A DNA stretch of 64,000 bases. It comes from Opitutaceae bacterium. Its GTDB lineage: Bacteria; Verrucomicrobiota; Verrucomicrobiia; Opitutales; Opitutaceae. Of this stretch, positions 40,103-47,269 are shown piece by piece. A model generated the notes under the pieces. It saw only the letters and a program-made list of their open reading frames with translations, did not search any database and had not been told where the DNA came from. Where the stretch lies: positions 57,309-121,308 of the forward strand of contig JAUYAK010000091.1 of the NCBI GenBank assembly GCA_030693515.1, given 5' to 3'. Each line of letters begins with the position of its first letter. Positions within the stretch are counted from its first letter, which is position 1. The translations under genes and the position numbers were made by a program.

Positions 40103-40682
40103 CGATCGAAATCGGACCACCGAACCCAAACCCCAAGGCCTGCCGCCGTGCCGACCCGCAAAGCAGGCTGGTGTTTATACGTTTCGTCGAACTTGCGCCG
40201 GGGCGTTGCCCCGGATCCATTCCGGTCTTTCTGGTTCATATTTTTCCTTCCGTCGCCTGAACCGGCCGACTCCGTGTCCTCCGCTGTTGGGTCGCTTCCT
40301 GCGGCAAGCTCTTCGGCTCCTGTCCTCGGAAGCGACCCAACAGCTACCCGTCAACGCGGATGTCTCTGTCCACGAAATCGAGGCACGCCCAGGCCGTTCG
40401 GGTTCTACGGATCGGTGTAGCGCGTCAGTCTTGCTGACGCCGCTCCGAGTTCGATCGATTCCAAACCCGGCAAAGCTTAGCCGCAAAGAAGCGCAAGAGT
40501 CGCAAAAAATCCGGACTCGTCGGCGTTCCGTTTCTTGCGCCTTCTGCGCCTTTTTGCGGCCAACTGCTTGATTCCATTTCCAAAACCCTTGGCTGAGAGA
40601 GTCAGCCCATGACGCCTTCGTTCTGGTCATGACCTGTTCTGTTCTGGTCAATACGCCGCCCGGGATGAACTCTTCCGCTCGC
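40103..40682. other. intergenic repeat-rich stretch
   Basis: About 580 bases without a supported gene. It includes the hairpin at 40422-40440 and an A/G-rich run (TTAGCCGCAAAGAAGCGCAA at about 40479-40498) of a kind seen as dispersed intergenic repeats. No RNA gene was recognised. Confidence 0.5.
40422..40440. repeat. short dispersed hairpin
   Basis: GCGTCAGTCTTGCTGACGC, a seven-base-pair stem with a five-base loop, preceded by GTGTAGC. It is far from any stop codon, so it is more likely a dispersed intergenic repeat than a terminator. Confidence 0.45.
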
Positions 40683-41336
40683 ATGAATACCGCCGCGCGA
40701 CGGTTCGTCTTGGCCGGGGCGACCGGGCTCGTGAGCGGTCATCTGCTGGAGGGGCTGCTCGCCGATGCCACGGTGGCCGAGGTGCATATCGTCGGGCGGA
40801 GGTCCGTGACGGTTTCGCATACAAAGATCCGGATGCACGTCGTCGATCTGCGCGCGATGCCTCCGCTCCCGGCGGCGGACGAAGTGTATCTGGCGTTGGG
40901 CACGACCATCAAGGTTGCCGGCAGCCGCGAGGCCTTCCGCGCGGTCGACTACGATGCGAATCTCGCGGTCGCCCGCGCTGCCACTCAGGCCGGCGCCCGC
41001 CGTATCGGCTTGGTCAGTGCTATGGGCGCCAACGCGAAATCGTCGGTCTTCTACAATCGCGTGAAAGGTGAGTTGGAGGACGCGGTGTTGCGCTTTGAAA
41101 CTGCCGCGACGGTCGTGGTCCGACCGTCCTTGTTGTTGGGCGACCGCCAGCGATTGGGTCAGCCTGCACGCCGCGGAGAAACCTTGGCGGCACCGATCCT
41201 TAATTTTCTGCGGGTGATTTTGCCGCGCAACTATTGGGCGATCGCCGCGGAGAAAGTAGCGCGGGCTTTGCTGGCGGAAGTGCCTTCAGCCAAGGGCGCC
41301 CGGGTAATCGCTTCGGCCGACCTGCAAGACTACTGA
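40683..41336 (+). CDS. NAD(P)-binding short epimerase-like protein
   Basis: About 217 residues from MNTAARRFVLAGATGLVSGHLLEG. ATGs at 40629 and 40665 are alternatives in the same frame. The glycine-rich loop GATGLVSG is the atypical-SDR NAD(P)-binding motif. YLALGTTIKVAGSREAFRAVDYDANLAVARAA and GLVSAMGANAKSSVFYNRVKGELE match the HIM/oxidoreductase-like branch, with Y-x3-K in FYNRVKG. Length is typical. The substrate is unknown. Confidence 0.82.
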   Translation: MNTAARRFVLAGATGLVSGHLLEGLLADATVAEVHIVGRRSVTVSHTKIRMHVVDLRAMPPLPAADEVYLALGTTIKVAGSREAFRAVDYDANLAVARAATQAGARRIGLVSAMGANAKSSVFYNRVKGELEDAVLRFETAATVVVRPSLLLGDRQRLGQPARRGETLAAPILNFLRVILPRNYWAIAAEKVARALLAEVPSAKGARVIASADLQDY

Positions 41337-41869
41337 TTTCTGCCCGCTAGCCGGCTCAGGCCTTTCCGTGTCGAGAGGTCGCGAGGGCCGTCGAAAATGC
41401 CGAGGAGATCAGGTGCAAATTGCCATTTCTTGCTTCGCGCCTTGGGCGAGCGAGCGCGCTTGCGAACCGCAGGGTATTGTTCCGGCCAGAGAGCCTCGGG
41501 CGTGTCGCTGTGGAGAAACTGCATCTCGCCCTTTGCGGTGATGCGGTAGAGTGACAACGCGTGGGCGTGCGGCTTCTTCATCACCGGTTTGGAGTCGGTG
41601 ACGATTGCGCAAATATCCCACCACGGTTCGCCGGTCCGCTTGATGAGGCGGCCAATCTCGCGCCAGTAAGCGTCGGCGACGGCGATGAGCACCACCGGCT
41701 TGGCGATTACGAGCTTCAGGCCTCGGGTGGTGTGCTTGGCCACGATCCGGCCATTGCGCGGCGGCTGGCGGCGCCAGATGGCATTCAGCCGGCGCACCTG
41801 GGCCGCGGTGGCCGGGATCGGCACATGGAAGAACGCCGTCTCGACCGCGAAGTTCGTCTGGATCGGCAT
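41330..41869 (-). CDS. hypothetical protein, copy B of a local paralogue pair
   Basis: A 179-residue protein from MPIQTNFAVETAFFHVPIPA, about 85% identical to the product of 38367-38861 over 140 residues. The C-terminal 40 residues (MAICT-like region through LSRLAGRNQ) are unique to this copy. Its stop overlaps the end of the convergent NAD(P)-binding gene by a few bases. It is followed upstream on the same strand by brnA/brnT, so both copies lie beside a toxin-antitoxin-type pair. Confidence 0.74.
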   Translation of the reverse strand: MPIQTNFAVETAFFHVPIPATAAQVRRLNAIWRRQPPRNGRIVAKHTTRGLKLVIAKPVVLIAVADAYWREIGRLIKRTGEPWWDICAIVTDSKPVMKKPHAHALSLYRITAKGEMQFLHSDTPEALWPEQYPAVRKRARSPKARSKKWQFAPDLLGIFDGPRDLSTRKGLSRLAGRNQ

Positions 41870-41893
41870 GGGTTGGACCGAGTTTTCAGTTCG

Positions 41894-42226
41894 TCACGCG
41901 CTCAGCAGGCGGCTCTCGGCGATTTCCGACACCGTCTTGCCCTCGCGTCGGGCCTGCGCGCGAAGCGTCCTGAGCAGGGCCGGCTTGAGGCGAAGCGTGA
42001 TGGGGCGGCGCCCCGAGGGTTTGCGTCCGGCACCCTCACGCGCGCCACCGTGCGGAATTACCCGAGCGTGGCCGCGGCGCAAATCCGCATCGGAAATTTC
42101 AGTAGGGTCGGTGAGATCGAGGGCGGCATCGGGCCGCTGGGCGAGATCGCGCAAACGGACTTGCTCAGCCGTCGAGACGGGGCGGGCGCTGATTTCAGCG
42201 AGGGTTTTGCGGATGAGTTTGGGCAT
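41894..42226 (-). CDS. brnA: BrnA family antitoxin
   Basis: A 110-residue protein from MPKLIRKTLAEISARPVSTA. The C-terminal GRRPITLRLKPALLRTLRAQARREGKTVSEIAESRLLSA is a ribbon-helix-helix DNA-binding domain of the BrnA type, and the middle has DLTDPTEISDADLRRG. BrnA neutralises BrnT and represses their shared promoter. The start lies inside brnT (32-base overlap), and brnT comes first, the usual brnTA order. Confidence 0.85.
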   Translation of the reverse strand: MPKLIRKTLAEISARPVSTAEQVRLRDLAQRPDAALDLTDPTEISDADLRRGHARVIPHGGAREGAGRKPSGRRPITLRLKPALLRTLRAQARREGKTVSEIAESRLLSA

Positions 42227-42488
42227 GGTAGCGGTTCCTTTCGAGGCGGCTGGCGGGGCGGGCGGAGATGAGCCGGGTGACTCCGGTGCGAGGCGTGTGG
42301 CAGACCGTGACAATGATTACGCCGGCCACGTCTCCTGTGGTGTTGAATCGTGGTTCGCCGTAGTTTTGTCGGTTGTCCTCCAAGGTGATTCGGTGAGGGT
42401 CGGCAAAGACGCGGGCCGCCAGCGCGAAACTCAATCCGTGTTTGGACTGATTGGCAGCGTCCTTGGCCGAATCCCACTCAAAGACCAT
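42195..42488 (-). CDS. brnT: BrnT family toxin
   Basis: A 97-residue protein from MVFEWDSAKDAANQSKHGLS. The opening FEWD..K...N..KHGLSF..A..VFADP matches BrnT, including the characteristic KHG-type motif and, later, ISARPASRLERNRY (usually ISAR.A...E...Y). BrnT is an RNase of the RelE/barnase-like fold. It overlaps and precedes brnA. The frame ends past brnA's start, as in other brnTA pairs. Confidence 0.9.
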   Translation of the reverse strand: MVFEWDSAKDAANQSKHGLSFALAARVFADPHRITLEDNRQNYGEPRFNTTGDVAGVIIVTVCHTPRTGVTRLISARPASRLERNRYHAQTHPQNPR

Positions 42489-42559
42489 CGGGCCAAAGTG
42501 CGCAACTCGTCTTGAAAAGCAACGTCGTTTTCAAGCATCCGCTGTCTGAACCAGTCAGG

Positions 42560-42583
42560 ATTCAAGACATGACCCTCTCCGGC
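42560..42583. repeat. short dispersed repeat
   Basis: Contains TTCAAGACATGACCCTCTC followed by CGGC. This is the same core as the copy at 35715-35732; the related AGTCAAGACCTGACGTG lies about 90 bases downstream. Marks the left shoulder of the mobile region. Confidence 0.45.
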
Positions 42584-42868
42584 CCTCGACGTGTTTGGCT
42601 TGGTCTAGGCGAGCGGCCTTGGCTTGAGGATGGCCATCTTGGGCAGCGGTTCGAGTTTGGCAGTCAAGAGTCAAGACCTGACGTGTTTGGCTTGGTCTCG
42701 TTACCGATGCGGCGCGTTGAAGATCAGGTGCTCTCGATGTTGTCGTTGTTGTTCGTGCCGGCACCGCGATTCTGGCAGCGGTGGTCGCATGAAAGTCTTC
42801 CTATTCTTCATGGCGGTGTGCGGTGTAATTTTGGCGGCGGAGGAAAAAACGGAGGGCGCATTCAAGGA

Positions 42869-43130
42869 TCAATTCGAATGGGGGTTTGATACAAGGAGCT
42901 GATGGAAACGTTCAGCGGGGGAAGCGTCGTGGAGGATTTTGCGGGGGCGTTCGTTGAGCATATCCTGAATGGAACGGAGTTTTTGGTAAGAGATCGTGGA
43001 GAGATCGAGACCACGGGGGAGGTAGTGGCGGAGGCGGTCGTTCTGGCTTTCGCAGGTGGCGCGTTCCCAAGGGCTGTGAGCGTGACAGAAGTAGACTTTG
43101 AGTTTGAGGTTGGCGGTGAGTGGCGTCCTT
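42869..43130 (-). pseudogene. IS30 family transposase, C-terminal remnant
   Basis: Read on the minus strand without a start codon, this gives LKLKVYFCHAHSPWERATCE, then SQNDRLRHYLPRGLDLSTIS and LNERPRKILHDASPAERFHQ and a stop at 42869. The sequence SPWER..CE.QN..LR.YLPRG.DLS....LN.RPRK is the conserved end of IS30-type DDE transposases, with the final catalytic glutamate in ATCE. The N-terminal three quarters are gone. The plus-strand frames over the same bases are shadows. No terminal inverted repeat was found. Confidence 0.85.
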
Positions 43131-43341
43131 CCCGAAGTTCACTGGGGAGCAATTCAAGACCCGCCTGCCGGAGGGCCCTTCAGCTAGCCAGCTGCTTCGC
43201 TGCGCTGGTGAGACATAATCCCTTGACGCGCCAGTCGCGCTCGTGGCTCATCTTTGACATGAGGCGAGACTGCGATAGGCCAACCGGTTAGGCCGCTCCT
43301 CCGGGTCTGCATGACACGCGGTTGACAACAACCCAAAGGTC

Positions 43342-44574
43342 ATGAATCAGCCCATCATCCTCACTAACGGAGAACACGAAGTCAAAATCTACACGGTCCG
43401 CAATCGGGACCGTTGGTCCTATCAGCTCTCGTTTCACGAGGGCGGCAAACGCGAACGGAAAACGTTCGGAAAACTATCGGTCGCACGGCGCGAGGCGAAG
43501 CTCGTGCTGAATCGGCTCGCAGTGAACGGCCACGACGCCGCGGAGCTTTCCACGGCTGACATGGAAAGCTACGTCATCGCCAAAAAGCACATCGAGCCGA
43601 CCGGGCTCCCGCTGCACGTCTGCGCCGAAACCTTCGCGCAGGCCCATGCCAAGCTCGGCGGTCGCACTCTACTCGATGCGGTGGATTTCTTCCTCGAATT
43701 CAACCGCGCCGACGCTCTCGCCAAGACGCTGCCTGAAATGATCACGGCGTTCGCGGAAGGTCGGACCGCGATGGGCGTGCACGCCGATTACATCCAGAAC
43801 ATCAAGCGCCAGCTCGGCCGGCTCGTGAAGGCCTTTCCGGGCCGGACGCTGGCACAATACCGCACCGCGGAGCTAGACAAGTGGCTTGCGGGCCAACCAT
43901 GGATGCCGCTCACGAAAAATGACGTGCGCAAAATCCTCATCACGTTCGGCAATTGGGCCAAAGCTCGCAGTTACCTGCCCGTAAACCGTCCCACCGAATT
44001 CGACGGCATGGTGACCTACAAGGTGCCGCCGACAAAGGTGGAAATCTATGCGCCGGCCGAATTGCAAAAAATCCTCCCGACAGTGCAAGCCAACCTGCCG
44101 GAGCTGCTGCCGTGGGTCGCCTGCGCGGCGTTCACCGGCGCGCGGGTGAAGGAACTCGGAATGCTGAGTTGGGAGTCCATCAACTTCGAACGCGCTTTCG
44201 TCGAGGTGGCTTCGACGAAAATCCGGACGAAAGCACGCCGGCTGGTGCCGCTGCACGATGCCTTGCGCGCGTGGCTCCTGCCCTACCGGAAGGAAAAGGG
44301 GCTGATCACGGACTACGCCGATCCGCACGCCGCTCTGAATCGCGCCACCGCCGGGGCGGAGGTCACCCTTCGGGACAATGGATTCCGGCATTCCTACATC
44401 AGCTATCGCGTGGCGCAGATAAACGACACGGCGCGTGTCGCATTGGAGTGCGGGAATTCCCCGGAGATTATTTTCCAGCACTACCGCGAACTCGTCGGCC
44501 CCGACGAGGCGACGGCTTGGTTTGGCTCTGCGCCCGCGCTGGTGCCGGTCGAGGCACCGGCCAAAGCGGCCTAA
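43342..44574 (+). CDS. tyrosine recombinase/integrase
   Basis: A 410-residue integrase with an N-terminal arm-binding region, a core-binding domain (about 120-215) and a catalytic domain. The conserved arginine is R268 in FTGARVKELGML. The HxLRH-type box is NGFRHSY (R349, H350), with Asn in place of the first His. H380 and the nucleophile Y381 lie in FQHYREL. Family members integrate and excise genomic islands. It is followed by an excisionase-like gene and stands at the left end of the defence island. No tRNA was seen beside it, so the attachment site is unknown. Confidence 0.93.
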   Translation: MNQPIILTNGEHEVKIYTVRNRDRWSYQLSFHEGGKRERKTFGKLSVARREAKLVLNRLAVNGHDAAELSTADMESYVIAKKHIEPTGLPLHVCAETFAQAHAKLGGRTLLDAVDFFLEFNRADALAKTLPEMITAFAEGRTAMGVHADYIQNIKRQLGRLVKAFPGRTLAQYRTAELDKWLAGQPWMPLTKNDVRKILITFGNWAKARSYLPVNRPTEFDGMVTYKVPPTKVEIYAPAELQKILPTVQANLPELLPWVACAAFTGARVKELGMLSWESINFERAFVEVASTKIRTKARRLVPLHDALRAWLLPYRKEKGLITDYADPHAALNRATAGAEVTLRDNGFRHSYISYRVAQINDTARVALECGNSPEIIFQHYRELVGPDEATAWFGSAPALVPVEAPAKAA

Positions 44575-44606
44575 AATGAGCGTGCGTTGACAGCGGGAGC
44601 GGGGGT

Positions 44607-44822
44607 ATGGAAACCATCACTCCGCTCCCGACTCCGACCGCCACCGCGGGGATTCTTTGGACCATCGACGAGGTGGCGGCTTATCTTCGGTGCACCGTGC
44701 GGCACGTGCACAACCTCCTTCGCGCCGGCCTGCCGCATATCTACCTCGGCCGGCTGCTCCGTTTCGATCCCGAAGAAGTGCGCGGGTATCTGCTCAAACA
44801 ACGACGCATCGACGTCACATAA
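44607..44822 (+). CDS. excisionase-like winged HTH protein
   Basis: A 71-residue protein from METITPLPTPTATAGILWTI. Residues 17-65 (WTIDEVAAYLRCTVRHVHNLLRAGLPHIYLGRLLRFDPEEVRGYL) form the MerR/excisionase-type helix-turn-helix with wing. Such proteins steer the integrase towards excision and may also regulate. The gene lies 32 bases behind the integrase and is followed by a strong terminator, so the two probably form one transcript. Confidence 0.88.
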   Translation: METITPLPTPTATAGILWTIDEVAAYLRCTVRHVHNLLRAGLPHIYLGRLLRFDPEEVRGYLLKQRRIDVT

Positions 44823-44854
44823 AACTATCGTCGCGCAACTTCGGACGAACAACG

Positions 44855-44889
44855 GCGGCGGGTGCTTCGGCACCCGCCGCTTTATTTTT
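44855..44889 (+). terminator. strong intrinsic terminator
   Basis: GCGGCGGGTGC, loop TTCG, GCACCCGCCGC, then TTTATTTTT. The stem is 11 perfectly paired bases with a stable tetraloop. It ends the integrase/excisionase transcript. Confidence 0.92.
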
Positions 44890-44991
44890 GGGAACGGCGA
44901 CAGCCCGCCGAAATGCGTTCAACTTTCCCGTGCACGCTGTATCTATTTAGGACGCACGAACCGGTGTAGTGTGACTCGAAAGGTTAACACT

Positions 44992-45276
44992 ATGAAAAAT
45001 CAAAACACTGATTCGTTCTTCGCGGAGCCGCTCGATCCTCGCAAAGAGGCGCGAGCCCTCGCGCTCGAAGTCATCTGCCGCCTGTTCATCTGGATGGCGG
45101 AGGCTTCTTCACTCGATGAGCGTGGCGTGCGTGCCACGGTCGCGCTCTACTGCGTCCGCCCCGACCTGATTGACGAAGCCACGCTCGAGGAAATCGGCGA
45201 CAGCTCGGGGCGCTGCCGGCAGGCGGTGCATCAACTGGCGGAAAGTTTCCGCGAAACCACGGGGTTTGCGTCATGA
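44992..45276 (+). CDS. hypothetical mobile-element protein
   Basis: A 94-residue, mostly helical protein from MKNQNTDSFFAEPLDPRKEA. It ends SGRCRQAVHQLAESFRETTGFAS, with the TGA overlapping the next ATG (ATGA). No known domain. It has lower GC in its first codons than the chromosome and begins a three-gene overlapping set (with 45273 and 45830) typical of island cargo or element maintenance genes. Confidence 0.7.
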   Translation: MKNQNTDSFFAEPLDPRKEARALALEVICRLFIWMAEASSLDERGVRATVALYCVRPDLIDEATLEEIGDSSGRCRQAVHQLAESFRETTGFAS

Positions 45277-45833
45277 ACTCGGCCGTCGCTCGAAGCGGTT
45301 CCGCTGCCGCGGAAATCAACCGCCTTCACGAGGAAGCCATACAGTGCTGCCACGCATCGAACGAGCAACTGCACGCGGCTCTGACCGCCGCGTGGCAGGC
45401 CGGCCGCCTCCTTCTAACCCAAAAGAAGCGGGTGCGTCGGAAAATGGGGCCGGGTGCCTGGCTGCTCTGGCTGGAAGCCAATTTCGCGGGGTCGATCCGC
45501 ACGGCCCAGCGTTACATGAAACTCGCGCGCAAGGTCACCGGCGTGACGTTTCTCCGCGAGTTCAGCCTCCGTCAGGTCTATGCCCGGCTCGGCATCTCCA
45601 CCGAACCGAAATCTCCCGGCAGACAACGGCTGGTGCACCGGCTTCCCGAACACGTGGTCCACGCCAACAAACTCCTCCGCGCGCTAAAGCACCGGTCGCA
45701 CGATCCCGGCGCGGAGCAAGACGAAGCCTATCGGCGGGACTTGCGTCCGCTCTTCGAGCACCTCCGGTCATGGTTCGATGCGTCGGAAGGTCAGAACATC
45801 GCCGCCGCATTGCGTTCTTATAGAGTGCCATGA
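45273..45833 (+). CDS. hypothetical mobile-element protein (DUF3102-like)
   Basis: A 186-residue protein from MNSAVARSGSAAAEINRLHE. The pattern of NEQLHAALTAAWQAGRLLLTQKKRV..K.GPGAWLLWLEANF.GSIRTAQRYMKLA is that of DUF3102-type proteins of plasmids and phages, where a helical domain precedes an HTH-like segment. It overlaps both neighbours by four bases. Probable role in element replication or regulation (inference). Confidence 0.72.
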   Translation: MNSAVARSGSAAAEINRLHEEAIQCCHASNEQLHAALTAAWQAGRLLLTQKKRVRRKMGPGAWLLWLEANFAGSIRTAQRYMKLARKVTGVTFLREFSLRQVYARLGISTEPKSPGRQRLVHRLPEHVVHANKLLRALKHRSHDPGAEQDEAYRRDLRPLFEHLRSWFDASEGQNIAAALRSYRVP

Positions 45834-46597
45834 AGCCCGCAGTTCGCCGTTCCAACCTCCTGGCATCGTTGACCGACCGGCAAAGCCGTTCGGTGGTGAC
45901 GCTCCTCGCCGAGTTGTGCCGGCACTCGGCAGAGGCGCGGGACTGGCTCTGCGAGGATTTCGCACGCAACCAGAAAACTCGCGCGAACTTTCTCGCCCTC
46001 GTGGAGAAAGGCGATGTCCGGGAGATGAACGGCGGGGATGGTTTCGCGGAGTTGGCTGGGGAGGCGCGGTCGTGGCATGAGGAAGCCCAGCGAATGCAAT
46101 CCCTCATGCCGCGACACGCGCCCCGCCTTTATGGCGGGCTCACGTGGGTAGAGATGGAGGAACTCATCGGCCACTACGAGGCCGGCGCGGTGGACGTAGG
46201 CGTGTTCCTGCTCGTCCGGGACTGGAAGAAGGCGGGAACTGCCGCAGGTTCGTCCCCCCGACTGCTTCGAGCCGCCGCCGAATTTCTGAATGCGGTGATT
46301 CGCTCCGGTGAAACGCGGTTGGCGCTGCAACTGGCCAACGCGGTGACGCTGCTCAAGCGGACCAAGGCGAAAGGGCCATCCGCCGCTTTTGGTTATGCGA
46401 ATTGGTGGAAGCTGCACGCGCTTCTCTACATGCTGCGCCATCCGCGCGAGTCCTACCGCACCCGCGACGTGCGGGCGCACCTCGCCGCGCTTAGCCTTGA
46501 GATCAGTTCGTTGGACTTCCGACGCCTCTGCAAACGTCACGGCATTCGCCGCGACGAGCGAGCGGGGCGTCCCCGTAAGCGACAGTCAGGGGGTTGA
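45830..46597 (+). CDS. hypothetical mobile-element protein
   Basis: A 255-residue helical protein from MKPAVRRSNLLASLTDRQSR. No recognised domain. The C-terminal 60 residues (RTRDVRAHLAALSLEISSLDFRRLCKRHGIRRDERAGRPRKRQ) look like a small HTH with a basic tail and could bind DNA. It is the last gene of the three-gene overlapping set. Confidence 0.7.
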   Translation: MKPAVRRSNLLASLTDRQSRSVVTLLAELCRHSAEARDWLCEDFARNQKTRANFLALVEKGDVREMNGGDGFAELAGEARSWHEEAQRMQSLMPRHAPRLYGGLTWVEMEELIGHYEAGAVDVGVFLLVRDWKKAGTAAGSSPRLLRAAAEFLNAVIRSGETRLALQLANAVTLLKRTKAKGPSAAFGYANWWKLHALLYMLRHPRESYRTRDVRAHLAALSLEISSLDFRRLCKRHGIRRDERAGRPRKRQSGG

Positions 46598-47103
46598 TGC
46601 TCGCCGCATCAAGTCCACGCTCTTCGCCCGCCGACCGCCGCCGATTTCCCAAACGCGTCAGCAGGCGGACCCACGAGCAACGCGGACTCCGACGACGACG
46701 GCCACGCGACCGCAGCGGTGCGACTCCTACTTGGATCATGGTAAAACCAACCACAAAATCCGCCCGACCCATAGTTGCGGCCCGGCGGCGGAGCGGCAAG
46801 GTGGAGGCCCAGATGGCACGACCTTGCGCCCGCCGTATAATGGCCGCACGGGCGGGCGGATGGCGTTGGAAATATCAGCCCGGGCGGATGGCAACGCTGT
46901 CGCGCTCGATTAAGGCTCGACCCTACCGACGGTCCGGAACCTCGAATAACGAATCCTCGCTTAACTCCGTGAGCGAGCGATGAGCTTTAGTAGGCAATCA
47001 TCGTAGGTCAGCGTCGGCAACCTTTGAAACCACGTCCCTCGGCCTTTGGAGCGGAGCGGCCCAAAGGAAAAAGATTACCCCCGTTAGATTCCAGGCTTGC
47101 CAT
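46598..47103. other. intergenic, no supported gene
   Basis: About 500 bases. Open frames are arginine-rich and lack protein-like character. A hairpin at 47043-47067 (CCTTTGG ... CCAAAGG) lies just before the operator-like palindrome. Confidence 0.5.
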
Positions 47104-47121
47104 AGTGTTCATTTGAACACT
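47104..47121. promoter_or_regulatory. operator-like palindrome upstream of the five-gene cassette
   Basis: AGTGTTCATTTGAACACT: two perfect eight-base arms (AGTGTTCA/TGAACACT) with a two-base centre. It is 148 bases upstream of the first ATG of the cassette. A dimeric repressor such as the WYL or XRE protein of this island could bind it. Assignment is inference. Confidence 0.6.
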
Positions 47122-47269
47122 TATTGGAGCCAGATGTTCTCAGCAATGGTTCTGAATGGGTGCGCTTCGTCAGTGCCGGCATTAGGATTGCCCTGCTAGC
47201 GGCGGGTCCCATGGTTCGGTCGAGTGGCGGGGTTCCACCAGCACGGTTGCCGGGAGCTTCGACGACTCC

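Noticed and set aside
42902..43291. 129-codon plus-strand frame
   Set aside because: It is the reverse of the IS30 transposase remnant, which is clearly coded on the minus strand.
46594..46983. 129-codon frame before the cassette
   Set aside because: Arginine-rich, no domain, and overlapped by equally poor frames, so left as intergenic.
47043..47067. CCTTTGG/CCAAAGG hairpin as a terminator
   Set aside because: Followed by A's, not T's, on the plus strand and far from the stop of the upstream gene.
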